A DNA stretch of 64,000 bases from Avena insularis (taxonomy: Eukaryota > Streptophyta > Magnoliopsida > Poales > Poaceae), in the NCBI GenBank assembly GCA_023614405.1, contig CM042697.1:305754323-305818322 (forward strand). Reading direction: 5' to 3'. Every line of letters starts with the position of its first letter. Position 1 is the stretch's first letter. The translations under genes and the position numbers were made by a program. A model generated the notes under the pieces. It saw only the letters and a program-made list of their open reading frames with translations, was not told where the DNA came from and searched no databases. Below are positions 44,787-56,019 of the stretch, in pieces.

Positions 44787-47700
44787 TGTAAGACCCACCT
44801 TTATAAAGGTAAAGATCCCTGTGATTGCAATGCTAGTCCCCGGATCAATGCTAGCATCCACATTTTAAGATGAACTACACATAAACAAAGGTCATTATTA
44901 CATGTCATTGTAGAGACAACATAGTCTTTTACAACTCCATGGCCATAGGCCTAATACAAGAGTTACAATATAAATAAGTCTTCATCTTCATGTGCCACAG
45001 ACAAGCATGTTGAGTGTAGACTCATAACCCCTAATCATCATCAGAGTAACCTACAACATCAGAAGTTACAGCCACAGTGGGTCAATACATTGGAATAGTA
45101 TTGGCAAGTGATACCTTCGTAGAATATTAACATCTAGTTACTACATGAATTTGGCTAAGTGTAGCTTAGGCTTGCTTTGCTTAAAATAGGTTTTACCTAT
45201 CAGTTGAAAAACACTAAGTTTTTCTTTGACAAAACTTTCCCAAGGAACCACCAATAGAAATTGGTGAACCTTCACCCTTGTTCAACCACAAGTTTTAAGT
45301 TAGAAAATTTGGGATGAGGAGATTCTTGATAGCTTCCATGTCTTGATGCTCAAATTGTCCAATACCAGGTACATGGCTAAGTACTTAGATTCTTCCATCT
45401 GTAGAGGTTGTGCACTTTCCCCACAAGACTTGATTTTCACCAAGACAGGACCTTTCAGAAGCCTTCCCTTAGACCAAGATGGACGCGCTCCAAACCTATC
45501 ATTCCCCTACCACCAACTGTCCATTTGGATAAGTTATTGCAACCTATATGATCCAGGCAGAGCCCATAATGCCATGTGGCTGCACTAGAAGCTTCTTAAC
45601 ATTTGGCATCTCAAATCCCTTTGTTCCTAGGTGGCATTCCACAAGTGAGATACACAAGGTAAACCATAGAAATGGGCCTTGTGTAACCACTCAACCAAAA
45701 TCCACTAAGCAATTACCATTCCACCCAGGTGTTTCATTCACTTAGTTGTTTTATTAAACAAAACCATAAGTCAAAAAGACTTAACAATATTTTCCATAGC
45801 ATAATTATATTCCACCCTTGGTTGCTATTAGCTAGGCTAAGCATGGCAATGACAAGTATCTTACCTTAAAGGAAATTCTAATATTTCTACAACTACTAGG
45901 ATTTCCCAAGCATAGCATATAGATAGTTAGAAAAATAGTCATGCAAGACCTATACAAAATATTTCTAATGCATAGGCAAAAATATTGGGACATAAGTATG
46001 AAGAACCACTTGCCTTGGTAGTTTGGGGAGTAGCAACAATCTTCACAACCACAATCACTATTAGCACCAAAATCTACACATAAAATAATGGCACCAAATT
46101 CACATTTAAAAAATATACAAGCAAAAATAAATGAATGCATGCAAATGCCATGTGATGATTTTCTACACCAAACAAGACAAGTATACAATACTGAATCATA
46201 AACAAGACCAAGACACACTAAACAAACTTTATTTGATCTTTAAATCATTTTTCAAATAATTTCTATACTCAAAATAAGCCTATAAATTTCTCTGCAAAAA
46301 TAACCAATTTTACAGAAGAAAAACATTAAACACATTGCATAAATGGATAGCATTCTTTCTCCTGATTCCAATGATATAAAATTTGCAAAATTTGAACGTG
46401 TGGATCAAAAGTTATGAATTTTACAAGTTTGAATCACTAATAGATCTAATTTAGATTTTTAAAACGAAAAACAGGCCACGCGGCAGTGTCTGATTGCACG
46501 ATACCGTTTCGCACTGGATCACGCTCGGGCACCGTTGGATCTAACTAACTGCGCACGGTCCAGATCAAAACGTACCCCTTCGATACAGATCTAATCCTAA
46601 GCGCTGGATTCAGATCTTACGGACCACGTTGCTTTGACCAACAATGGGCGGCGCAAATGGTGGCCGCGGCGGCTGCACGTCTGCCGGTGATGTTCCAGCG
46701 AAACCAGAGGGGCAGGGGGTCGGGCGTGTTCTTACCGAGATAACGGAGACACGGCGAAGCTCAACGCGTTGTTGGCGTGGACAGGGGCGTGTTGCAGAGG
46801 CTGCTGGGGCTCGTCGGAGTTGGAGACAGTGTCGGGTTTGCTCGGGCGGCGACTCAAGCGACGATACTGGCCACCCTAGCACAAATCGTGGGTATCATCG
46901 TGTGCATAATGCTCAGGCGAACCTGATAGGGTCAAGGAGAAGGCGCGGGGCGGTCGAGCTTTACCTCAATCTCTCGTCGGAGTTGGAGACGGCGTCGGTT
47001 GCCTACGGAGCTTATCGTAGTTGACACTCTGGATCACGAGCAGAAGAACAAAAGGGATGAGGAGGTGCGCAAGGATCAGGGGATCATCCTAGGGTGAACG
47101 AGAAGTGGGTGCGAACACCAGACTTACCGGAATATCTCACCGGAGCTGGCTCTGTCTGCGGCGATGCAACGCGAAATAGAGGCAGCCTGGTGGCGGAGCG
47201 AGCGAGTGGTGTGAGAGGAAAGGAGCGGGGTGGAGAGGGGGTTTTGTAGCCGGAGTCAGGGCGAAGATCACGCACGGAATCAATGCGTATTAAGCCGAGT
47301 TAATTCACGCTTAACTGCGGCGAGGTAACGGTGGAGCGGTAACTGAGCGCAAGAATCTGGGGAAGACGACGCTGACGTGGAGAGGGCCCATCGATCAGTG
47401 GTTGCGGGGTAGGTTCTGCGCGGGTGAGGGAAGGAGCAGAGGGAAATGGCCCGGGTGGGCTTAGTGGGCTGGTTCCTGTGCTGGGCCAAATTGGCAGTGC
47501 CGGCCTTTTCTGCTTTCTTTAATCTTTTTCTATTTCTATTTTGATTTTCAGGGTACATTTTCAAATGAGTTTCAAATAAGTTTGAATTCAAACCACTTCT
47601 GAATTTTTGTAAAGTGAAAATTGTACACATTTGGTTGCAGAACAATGTTGTACACTTTAAAATAATTTGGCACTTTGGAATTTTAAAATAAACAATGTTT

Positions 47701-47977
47701 TTACCCATTGCTTAATAAAGACAAAGAAATGGTTTTAAATTTGTTTTATTGTTTTGAAATTTTTGTCGAAGCTTTGGAATTTATCAAACAAACATCATTG
47801 GTTTAAAACAAATAATCTCTCATTAGAGAGTAGCATTGGATCAGTGCTTTGCTTATATAAAATAATAAGCATTCAAATGCTTCTATTTTTGCAATGACTT
47901 TGAAAATGATCCTAAAATGATTATGAATGCATGGATGATATGCCAAACTTTGAACACATGATTTTAGGGATGTTACA
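44787..47977 (-). repeat. 5' LTR of the Tekay element
   Basis: 3191 bp. Read on the minus strand it starts TGTAACATCCCTAAAATCAT (47977) and ends GGTCTTACA. A TATA-like CTTATTATTTTATATAAGC sits at about 47846-47868, some 110-130 bp into the LTR. Confidence 0.93.
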
Positions 47978-47982
47978 ACATC
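47978..47982. repeat. Target-site duplication ACATC, right copy
   Basis: Exact match to 35241-35245. It establishes that the Tekay element entered the Copia leader in one event. Confidence 0.9.
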
Positions 47983-48668
47983 ACATGCAATTCATAATAT
48001 GTGATATGATATGGCCTTTATTCTTGTGTCTTTGATCTCCATATCCAAAGCATGGACAATCTCCATCATCACCAGCGGTGGCATCAAGGTCAATGGCGTC
48101 GTTTCATGGTTGTCCATCACCAACAAAAACTATTACAACTACTTGGGATAAAGATATTACATGATGAGTATACACGCAGGTCTTAACAAATTTAAAGACA
48201 ACCATTAGGCTCCGTCCAGTTGCCAACTTACAATAAGAATCATTGCATACATCAAATATAATCACAATCACATCATGGCCATATCACATCACATGCCCCT
48301 GCAAAAACAAGTTAGACACCTCTAGTTTTTGTTGCATGTTTTATGTGGCTTGGGGTTTTCGAATAAGAATCGTTCGTACCTACGAACATGAACCCCAACG
48401 TTGATACAAGTGTTTTCAAGTTCCCATTGTAAATTAAATCTTAACTATGGTGGGAGAGACATACACCCGCAAAGCTACTTGTGTAATGCATGTTGCACGT
48501 TGAGCGTGGAGCAAGTCTCATGTGCGATGACATGTAAGGTTAGCCCGAGACACTTCATCCCACCATCCTTTAAGATGCAAAGTACACAAAAAACAAGCGA
48601 CAACAAAAGGATCAACATCCAAAAAACCATTGTGTTCTACTCGTGCAACAAATCTATGCACATATACG
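47983..48668 (-). other. Leader of the Copia element, LTR-proximal part
   Basis: Non-coding sequence between the Copia PBS and the Tekay insertion point, contiguous with 34737-35245 in the original element. Frames here (such as 48401-48775, which runs into the LTR) are not protein-like. Confidence 0.75.
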
Positions 48669-48680
48669 GCTCTGATACTA
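48669..48680 (-). other. Copia primer-binding site, one mismatch
   Basis: Minus strand TAGTATCAGAGC against the expected TGGTATCAGAGC of the tRNA-iMet complement. One G-to-A change, next to the LTR edge at 48682. Confidence 0.8.
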
Positions 48681-48681
48681 C

Positions 48682-50432
48682 AGTAGGGTTCGTTGCATGG
48701 AAAACAAAAAATTTCTATCGCAAGAACAAACAAAACCAAGATATAATCTATGAGATCGATGCAACAAGATTGTAGAGAACTAACCCTCGTATATCCAAAG
48801 CGTTAACGAGATTAAATCTCGTGGTTTATATAGTCGATCACTTACCGATCTCAAGGTCGCGTAGACGATCCTTCCGGCGCTACGTTCTAGCATTGCTTCC
48901 GCACTCGGTCACACGTATGAAGCTGATGAAGACCTTCCTGTCCCTGTTACAGCAGGCAGTAGAGGTAGTATATCCCCTCAAAATCCCAACAACGTGATAA
49001 CGTGCTTGTGGTGTTGGAGAAGAGATTTCTACAGGGCTTCGCCTAAGTCAGAGTAGGACGGTGGAGGAGAGAGGGGTGGCGCCTAGGGTTTGAGGCGCAA
49101 GGGACAAGGGGCAAGGGGGTGCCCCACCGCTCCTTATATAGAGGGGGCAGCGACCAAGGGTTACCATCCCTATCCGAGTCCCTCCCAACTCGGCGCACAA
49201 GGGGAAGAGTTGGAGACTTGTCCCCCAAGTCTCCCCCTTTCCAAACTAGGGTTTGACCCCCTTTTCAAACTAGGGTTTGATCCCAATTTCTTTGGTGGCC
49301 GGATTTTCCCCCTTGGGCTTTGGTGGCTGGATCTAGTGCTCCCCCATGGCATGCCTTACCCAAGTGGCCCTCCCGGGGTGGTGGACCCACTTGTGGTCCC
49401 TCTAGAACATTCTAGAAGCTTCCGGTCAAAATACGAAAATATTTCCGAACCCCGGAAAAAGACTTTCCTTATATGAATATTATTCTCTGGACCATTCTGA
49501 ATCTCCTCATGATGTTCTGGATCCAATCTAAGACTCTGAACAACATTCGGTCTCCATATCATATTCCATATCTAGTTAAACAACATCGAACCGCAAGTGT
49601 GTCACCCTACGGTTCGCGAACTATGCAAACATGATCGAGACACCTCTCTGGTCAATAACCAATAGCGGTATCTAGAGATCCATAATGGTCCCACATATTC
49701 AATGGTGACTTCGTGATCAAATGAACCATTCACATACGATACCGATTCCCTTTGTCACGTGATACTTTACTTAACCGAGGTTTGATCATCGGTATCTCCA
49801 TACCTAGTTCAACCTCGTTACCGATAAGTAATCTCTACTCGTTCCGTGATATGGCATCCCTTGTGATCTAGTCACATGCTTGCAAGCCAATTGGATGACA
49901 ATCCACCGAGAGGGCCCAGAGTATTATCTATCCGCATATGGATGGACAAATCCCACTCTTGATCCATGCGCTTCAACACATACTTTCAGAATACCTAATG
50001 CCACCTTTATAACCATGCAGTTATGGAAGTGGCGTTTGATGTCATCAAAGTACTCATCCAGTGAAAGTGATTAATATGATCTCATTGTCGAAGGATTAGG
50101 TTAATATGTATCTGAAAGCTTGTAGCAAAACGAACTTAATGACGTGATCTTATGCTATGATAACTATGCGTGTGTGTCCATCACATCATTCTCCTAATGA
50201 TATGATATTGTTATTAATAACATCCAATGTCCATGATCAGGAAACCATGATCATCTATTACTCAACAAGCTAGTTTAATAAGAGGCTTACTAGGGAATCT
50301 TTTATGTTCACAAAACACACAAGTATTAATGTTTCTGGTTAATACAATTATAGCATGGGAAGAAAACATTTATCATAAACACAGATACAATAATAACCAC
50401 TTTATTATTGCCTCTTGGGAATATCTCTAACA
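48682..50432 (-). repeat. 5' LTR of the Angela-like Copia element
   Basis: 1751 bp. Minus-strand start TGTTAGAGATATTCCCAAGA at 50432. At the inner end the expected CA is CT (plus strand AG at 48682). Colinear with 29054-30827, with many substitutions and indels, so this is clearly an older insertion than the Tekay element. Confidence 0.9.
49131..49140 (-). promoter_or_regulatory. TATA box in the Copia 5' LTR
   Basis: TATATAAGGA on the minus strand, preceded by a C-rich CCCCCTC. The same box is at 29524-29533 in the 3' LTR. Its position within the LTR fits the known promoter of BARE/Angela-type elements. Confidence 0.55.
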
Positions 50433-51502
50433 TGTTGGCCATCATCGCCTCTAAAGCCACCGGCAAGGAGGTCCTCATCCTCGTACAGGCTCCCGTCAAG
50501 GCATCACAGTGAGCCGCCGTCCCCGTCTAGGCCCCTGTCCCCGCTAATGCTGTAGCCTTCAGCGAGGAGGCCTCCGCCGGTCACGGGAAGATCCCGCTCG
50601 ATTGGGACCCCTACGAGGAGCAGGAGTACATATGCCTAGAGAACTCCTACGACACCAGCATCGTTGACCCATGGTAGGAGGTAACTAGGGTTTTCTCCCC
50701 TTCCCTTGTTCTTCCCCCATTCCCATCGTTGGATGCTAGATCATGTGTTATTAGGGTTCAGTTGTTCTCATTTTCAATTGTTGGATGCTAGATATTTTTA
50801 CAGAAACTAATGCTCTTGTGTTTTGATGAATCCCCCTCTTCGTATTTCAATCCTATTTTTATTTGTCCTCCGAGTTGTAGTTAAGGGATTCCCTAGTTGG
50901 TACTAGCGTCGATCTGTAGTTGGGGTCAGTATTTGATTTTGTTTGAGATGTGGAGATTGGGGAATTTAACTCACTCGCTTAATTTATGCAAATAATCATG
51001 GGATCTCAATCGGTTAATTTATGCAAATAATCAATCCCAATATTCAGGGGATCTCAATCATATCCTTATTGCACGCTACTATTTTTTCCAATAGGTAGAT
51101 AGCAGCGATGTCTGCAGCGACGACGAGTCCAAGCACACCAAGACTCGTCAGGTGATGAGGAGGCCGAAGTCTGGAAAGTACAACCACTACTTCACTGGTG
51201 ACATCTATAGGTGCCCCTTCTGCGAGAGGAGACTCCACACCACCAACTTCAACTAGCCGGTGAAGCATTCTGAGGATGTGACCACCCGCGTCCACACCGT
51301 GAACGTCCATGCCTTCAGATCCAAGCACAAGGCACTCGGCTTTCACCTCCACAACCTCCAAAAGGTTGCCATCGAAGAGGGTTGCATGCCCCTGATCAAA
51401 AACAAGGAGAAAAAGGTCAAAGGAATGGGCAACAAGAAGTGGAGGAAGCACCAGAGGAAGGTGGCAGAGGCCAGGAAGGCGGAGGCCTGGAGGTGCCAAT
51501 GA
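50433..51502 (+). pseudogene. Host gene with XS-type zinc finger, split by retrotransposons
   Basis: The right-hand part of the gene that begins at 19762. Exon 1 resumes at 50433 (LAIIASKATGKEVLILVQAP) and reaches GAG|GTAACT at 50680/50681. An intron (50681-51094, ending TTTTTTCCAATAG) follows. Exon 2 (51095-51502) starts in the same phase with DSSDVCSDDES. Exon 2 has the zf-XS-like pattern YRCPFCERRL, then FRSKHKALGFHLHNLQKVA, then a lysine-rich tail (KNKEKKVKGMGNKKWRKHQR) to TGA. In plants such zinc fingers occur beside XS domains of RNA-silencing proteins, but no XS domain is visible here. Four in-frame stops (TGA near 50510, TAG near 50530, 50675 and 51254) show decay. The length is about 220 codons. 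Confidence 0.6.
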
Positions 51503-52438
51503 TCTTGTGTGCTGCTGCTATAAAGCAACTTCTTTTGTATTGTTTGTGTTGAATTTGTCCGCTGCTGCTGAGCAGCCTAATTTTTGAACCTTGTTAAGTA
51601 CTATATTATTTATCCTATGTTAGATTCTTTGCGTACATCTTCTTTCTTCACTGAATGTGCTGGTTAGATTTGCTTCTCTAGATTTGCTACCAGATTGGGC
51701 AAAACCAAGGGCCAAAAGGAACAATGAATGATGAAGAGAGAAGCTGTTCCAGAAGAAGGATATGAGAGAAGAGAGGGAGGAGGGGAAGAAGATGAGAGGG
51801 ATGATAGGTGGGCCCTAGGTCCATGTCATTGCTTAATTGTGGGCCCATCATGTTAGTTTAGCTGTTAAAACACGATTAGCCAAAAAATAGTTACCTATTT
51901 GTGACATCTCACCACAAAAGCGGTACATATCCACAGAAAATTGCAGAAGTGGCACTAACCTGTTACCTTGGCCCCAATTGTGGTACTAAATGTAATTTAC
52001 TCGAGAAATGTGGGTTCATGTCCTTTCCTGAAACACAATAAAGCTTATTTATGGTATTATTTATAGCTAGTCTATGTGATGAGTCAATAGAATACTGAGC
52101 AAGGACGTGATCGCTTGATAGTCCAGCTATAACTCCAGTCGGCATCCTCGATACAGTTGCACACTACAGAAGAAAAATGAGGCAACACGCAAACACCCCT
52201 CACTCAAATAGCCTCACATCTTCTCCATCTCTATCGATCCCCATTTGGCCAACGCTACATCGGTTCTTGAAGGCCGCCATCACTCTCCTCCAAGAAACCC
52301 CAACAATAATATTTGAATCCGCCTTCGCCCCCAGTCCATCCGGACTCAAGGATCCGATGGGCAATATTCGGTATGGTGGCTAGAGCAAGTTTGCGAGGAC
52401 GCCTTCAGATAAATCGCTATGCGTATGGACACTACCAG
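51503..52438. other. 3' flank of the XS-like gene and 5' flank of the Tat insertion
   Basis: Contains the 3' UTR-like tail of the XS-like gene, a purine-rich stretch (51720-51810) and, from about 52195, leader-like C-rich sequence (CTTCTCCATCTCTATCGATC) with a 68-codon frame at 52177-52383. The latter may be the 5' part of the second SINA-like gene, but no RING cysteines can be read in it. ACCAG at 52434-52438 is the left Tat duplication. Confidence 0.4.
52434..52438. repeat. Target-site duplication ACCAG, left copy
   Basis: Identical to 63683-63687. It defines the insertion point of the Tat element. Confidence 0.88.
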
Positions 52439-52928
52439 TGACATGGATATACCCCATGGGTACACGACATTGGTATACCTGGTCCCTTCCAAGGAAGGCC
52501 CATCTTAAGACACGCGATCCATGAAGACTTCGGGTGGCCCAAGCCCATGACGTTTTCGACTCCTTGGAGGACAAGTCTAGATTAGATCGAATTTCAAAGG
52601 GTACCAACCCTAATCTGTAACCGACTCGACCTAAGCCTAGGACCTTCCTATCTATATAAATGACATGAGGGTACGGCCAGAAGGATCTCTTCCACCACCG
52701 CATACGCACCTCATGCCAGATTGCATCTGTGCACCCCTGTAACTTTCGGTTCCGCCATAATCAAGAGCATACAAGCAAGAGTAGGGCTTTCCCTCCGGGG
52801 GCCTGAACCTAGGTAAATTTCATGTCCCGTGTTGCTTGTCTGTTAACCGTTCCATGACTTCCAGCATCCCCATCTTCTACAAAACCCAAGTCCATAACAA
52901 TGGGCATTGACGAAATCAACCCTCGTCA
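52439..52928 (+). repeat. 5' LTR of the Tat element
   Basis: 490 bp starting TGACATGGATATACCCC and ending CCCTCGTCA. TATA box TCTATATAAATG at 52651-52662. Nearly identical in layout to 63194-63682. Confidence 0.9.
52651..52660 (+). promoter_or_regulatory. TATA box in the Tat 5' LTR
   Basis: TCTATATAAA, conserved in the 3' LTR (about 63404-63413). It would drive the element's genomic RNA. Confidence 0.6.
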
Positions 52929-52930
52929 AT

Positions 52931-52948
52931 TGGCGCCTTCTGTGGGAA
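52931..52948 (+). other. Primer-binding site of the Tat element
   Basis: TGGCGCCTTCTGTGGGAA, two bases after the LTR. It differs by one base from the TGGCGCCGTCTGTGGGAA that I recall as usual for Tat elements. I do not assign the tRNA. Confidence 0.8.
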
Positions 52949-53587
52949 TTGGGGACGCTGATCATGCAGTCGTGACGGTTCCATTCGGAGCGATCTACAA
53001 CTCATCGGAAATGGAGAGTCACCTCCTCTTTGGCGCCTTAAACTTCACTTGCCCACTGCGTCCACACTGCAGGATTTGGTCCGTCGGCGGAGGCTCGAGA
53101 TGTCTTCGTGAGCTTACGCTTCCGGTGGGCGGTGGCACCCTCCGCCTCCCAGAGCGGGTGCCACCACCATCCATCAGGCCTGCTTCGTGGGTCTCACCCA
53201 TCGGCGCATTGCACGCGTCAATGCTGAGAGATGACTCGGATGAATGCAACAGCTGCAACTCTGATCTGTGCGGCCCCCTTCGGATGAAGGAACCTACGGT
53301 TCCGGATCCAAAAGTTGCTGCAGCAGCGATCCAATCCGTGGGTTCTACCTATGTGCCGTCGTCATCAATACGGACCCACTGCCAGGTTCGAGTGCGCAGA
53401 AAACACCCAATCCCCCTCTCAACACGCAAGTTGAGAATGGAGGATACTGGGCAGATCTGCCTAACAGGCCCAACGAAGGCGACGCTCATTCCTACAACCG
53501 GATCAACCTCAACGAGGAAGGCTAGCGCCAAGCACGCGAGGCTGTGGCAGGCAACAAAATCCTACCTATGCTTCACGGGATATACTG

Positions 53588-55040
53588 ATGGCCTACCACC
53601 TCCTCCTCATCGACAAGCACAACCGGCAGGTGAAGCTGATGGAGGAGCTCGACAAGTGTAAGAAGGCAGCTGTGGAATCCAGCACGCGGAAAGATGCGCT
53701 CTCTATCGTTGATGGATCCACTTCGCATGGCAACAACGCCAACAAGTACCGCTCCCACACAGAGCGCATGGACCCGCCGCGCGGCGTGAGGTCAACAGAG
53801 CCCTCAACACGTCCTTCATGACGATGGACTCGCACGGCAACGTCATATGCCGAAGACGCCGCAGGCTGCGATCATGCCGGCCACTACATATCTCGCGTCC
53901 CACCCACCTCTAGGGGGCGACCCGAAGAGTGCCATGCACAAGTCCGCGCTAGCCGGCCTCAGACTCGTCGGAGCTGCGCTCCACGATGATGCTCCTACGG
54001 AGCCGAAGAAAAAATATGTGGTCAAGTTCAACCGGAGCCCTACACCCTCATCCGAGGAGGACGAGCATGACCTGCCCCGACACCGCAAGATCCCACGGCG
54101 TTGCAGTAGCAACTATGACGCTCGGAACAAGCTCACCCAGAGCAAGATCGACAAGGCACGTGCCAAACGCGCGTGCTCAACTGAGTCCGAAGAGGACTAC
54201 GACGGAGAGCTGTGCGGAGCCAGATGCTTCAGTAGATCCGTTCGACGAACATGACGAAAAATTTCAATCTCCCTTCCGACAACCCGAAGTTCGACGGCAC
54301 GCAGGAGCCAAAGGCTTGGCTTGATGATCACCTATCATTAATTAATCTTCAACCGCCTTACAATGCCTTCAGCTCCAGCTGACAGGCGTGGCTAGGGTTT
54401 GGCTAAGCACCCTATCCTCCACTTCAAGGGCACCAGCAAGAGGCCAGCCTCTCTACAGGCCTGCACCCAATGGTCCAACGAGTCCATCCGCTCATACATA
54501 CTCTGCTGGTCCCACATCAAGAACTCCGCCGCGCACATCTCCGAGGAAAGGGCAATCGATGCCTTTAAGGACGGTGCCAGGCACCCATATTTAAAGGAGG
54601 AGCTCGGGCGCGTCAAGCCCAATACGCTCGACCACCTCATGGACATCGCCAACCGGTGGGCAGATTGCGAAGATTCCATCAACCGAGCGCATTCGGATGA
54701 GGAAGACGACTATGGCCGCAGGCACAAGCTCCGCAGCAAGAGAAGATCGCGCATCTACAACGATCACGATGGATTCGACATGGTCGCGGCTGGATACACC
54801 GATCGACGCAATGACGGCAACCACAACAGCGGATATTGCGGAGGCAACTACCGCGATGGTGGACGACCCACACAAACGTGGCAATGTCGCAGCCGCGACG
54901 ACGAGCCTTCGGCATACGACAAATTATCTGGTCCCTGCACCATCCACTTCTACATCGACAAACAAGATGGTAAGAAGAAGGCCAGCCATATGCTCAAGGA
55001 CTGCCACGAGTTCCAAAATCTCACCGAGGGCCTCATCTGA
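53588..55040 (+). pseudogene. gag: Gag of the Tat element, frameshifted
   Basis: Gag-like sequence spread over several frames. A helical N-terminal part starts near 53588 (LLLIDKHNRQVKLMEELDKC), a second open stretch is 53847-54254, and the gag core motif PSDNPKFDGTQEPKAWLDDH lies near 54273-54332. A long open frame at 54399-55040 contains SIRSYILCWSHIKNSAAHIS, RHPYLKEELGRVKPNTLDHL and a modified zinc-knuckle region CTIHFYIDKQDGKKKASHML. At least two frameshifts separate them, with stops near 54380-54395. Role in the intact element: capsid formation. Confidence 0.8.
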
Positions 55041-55202
55041 ATGCGGCGCCAGACCCTGAACCCTGGGTTTGGTCCCGCACCTGTACTAGGTGACATCACC
55101 CACGGAGCTCCCCCACCACCACCCGTCGGACCATCACAGCCGCCGATTGCACCAGCACCAAATAATAGTGCATGAGGATACCCGCCACCAAAGGGGGCCC
55201 TG

Positions 55203-55994
55203 ATGATCCAGAAGGGGCGTCGGACCAACAGGGTGCAGAAGAAGATCACCCGCCAAGTCAGCCTGGCTGTGACCTCTCCACCAGCCATACCTAAGTACCT
55301 CCGTGTCTTGGAGTCCTGCATTACGTTCGATCGTTTGGCTCACCCACGCCAGATCCCTCGCCCAGGTCATGCTGCCCTGGTGCTCGAGGCACAAATCAAA
55401 GGATTCAAGATGGGCCGCGTCTTCATGGACAGCGACAGCGACATCAATCTGATGTTCGGCAGCACACTCGTAGCAATGTGGATCATGCTGTGCAGCCTGG
55501 AACAATCAGACACGACGTTCCACGGCATAGTCCTAGGGAAGGGCATATACCCCTTGGGCCAGATATAGCTCGACGTCATCTTCGTCCAGCCCGAAAACTT
55601 CAGGCATGAGTGGTTAGTGTTCGAAGTGGTGGATTGGCCATCACAATATGACGCCATCCTCGGACGCATGGCATTCACACGATTCTTGGCAGTATCGCAC
55701 TACGCGTACCTGCTACTAAAGATGCCAGTACCCAGAGGCGCCATCACTGTCCAGGGAAGCTTCACCCGACCTGACCACTGCGATAGATACTTCAACAGAA
55801 TCTCCCAGTCGTTCAACATGCAGGAGGAGCTCATGAGGCTAAGAGAGGTGACATACAACGGGGCACCCCTAGTTGCCAGACAAAACACACCTGATATGTC
55901 GTTCAACTCCATGGTCAACACAAAGAAGGTGAAGGTCCACCCGAAGGATGCCTCCAAGACAACATTGATTGCCAACGACCTCAGTCCCGCATAG
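55203..55994 (+). pseudogene. Aspartic protease region of the Tat element, active site altered
   Basis: One frame with a TAG at 55566-55568. The N-terminal part is basic (KGRRTNRVQKKITRQVS), followed by HPGHAALVLEAQIKGF-type sequence and the active-site region GRVFMDSDSDINLMFGSTL (about 55411-55465). The catalytic D-S/T-G triad reads D-S-D here, which should abolish activity. The second motif YDAILGRMAFTRFLAV is near 55645-55690. The frame ends at TAG 55992-55994. Confidence 0.85.
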
Positions 55995-56019
55995 GAAAGC
56001 GGCGCTCATCGAATTCCTC

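Larger units (their letters stand above)
35246..47977 (-). mobile_element. Tekay-lineage chromovirus (Gypsy), structurally complete
   Basis: 12,732 bp with ends TG...CA, perfect 5-bp duplications ACATC on both sides, two ~3.19-kb LTRs, a tRNA-iMet PBS and a purine-rich tract. Coding runs on the minus strand: two unrecognised ORFs, gag, protease, RT, RNase H, integrase and chromodomain. It lies inside the leader of the Angela-like Copia element, so it is younger than that insertion. The clade is inferred from the integrase/chromodomain C-terminus and long LTRs beginning TGTAACATCCCTAAAATCAT. I do not assign a family name. The polyprotein carries five stops and a frameshift, so it is not autonomous now. 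Confidence 0.93.
29054..50432 (-). mobile_element. Angela-like Copia LTR retrotransposon, interrupted by a Gypsy element
   Basis: Minus-strand element. The 5' LTR is at 48682-50432 and the 3' LTR at 29054-30827, with a tRNA-Met-type PBS (48669-48680). Gag-pol runs from 34736 down to about 30890. Removing the nested Tekay element (35246-47977 plus one ACATC) leaves about 8.6 kb, the normal size for Angela/BARE-type elements. Flanking pentamers are CATTG (29049-29053) and TGTTG (50433-50437), 3 of 5 identical, with both mismatches transitions, so either a decayed duplication or none. Coding is heavily damaged. Confidence 0.88.

Noticed and set aside
45832..46218. 128-codon minus-strand frame in the Tekay LTR
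   Set aside because: The corresponding frame in the other LTR copy (36297-36599) is shorter and differs; it lies wholly in LTR sequence and has no domain. Similar LTR frames (46644-47024, 47280-47708, 37749-38087) were left out for the same reason.
50433..50437. Clear target-site duplication for the Copia element
   Set aside because: TGTTG and CATTG agree at only three of five positions; reported as imperfect rather than as a true duplication.
51044..51499. 151-codon minus-strand frame
   Set aside because: It is the complement of exon 2 of the XS-like gene; the plus strand carries the zinc-finger pattern and splice site.
52900..53661. 253-codon plus frame at the start of the Tat element
   Set aside because: It begins inside the 5' LTR and crosses the PBS and leader; composition is not gag-like until about 53588.
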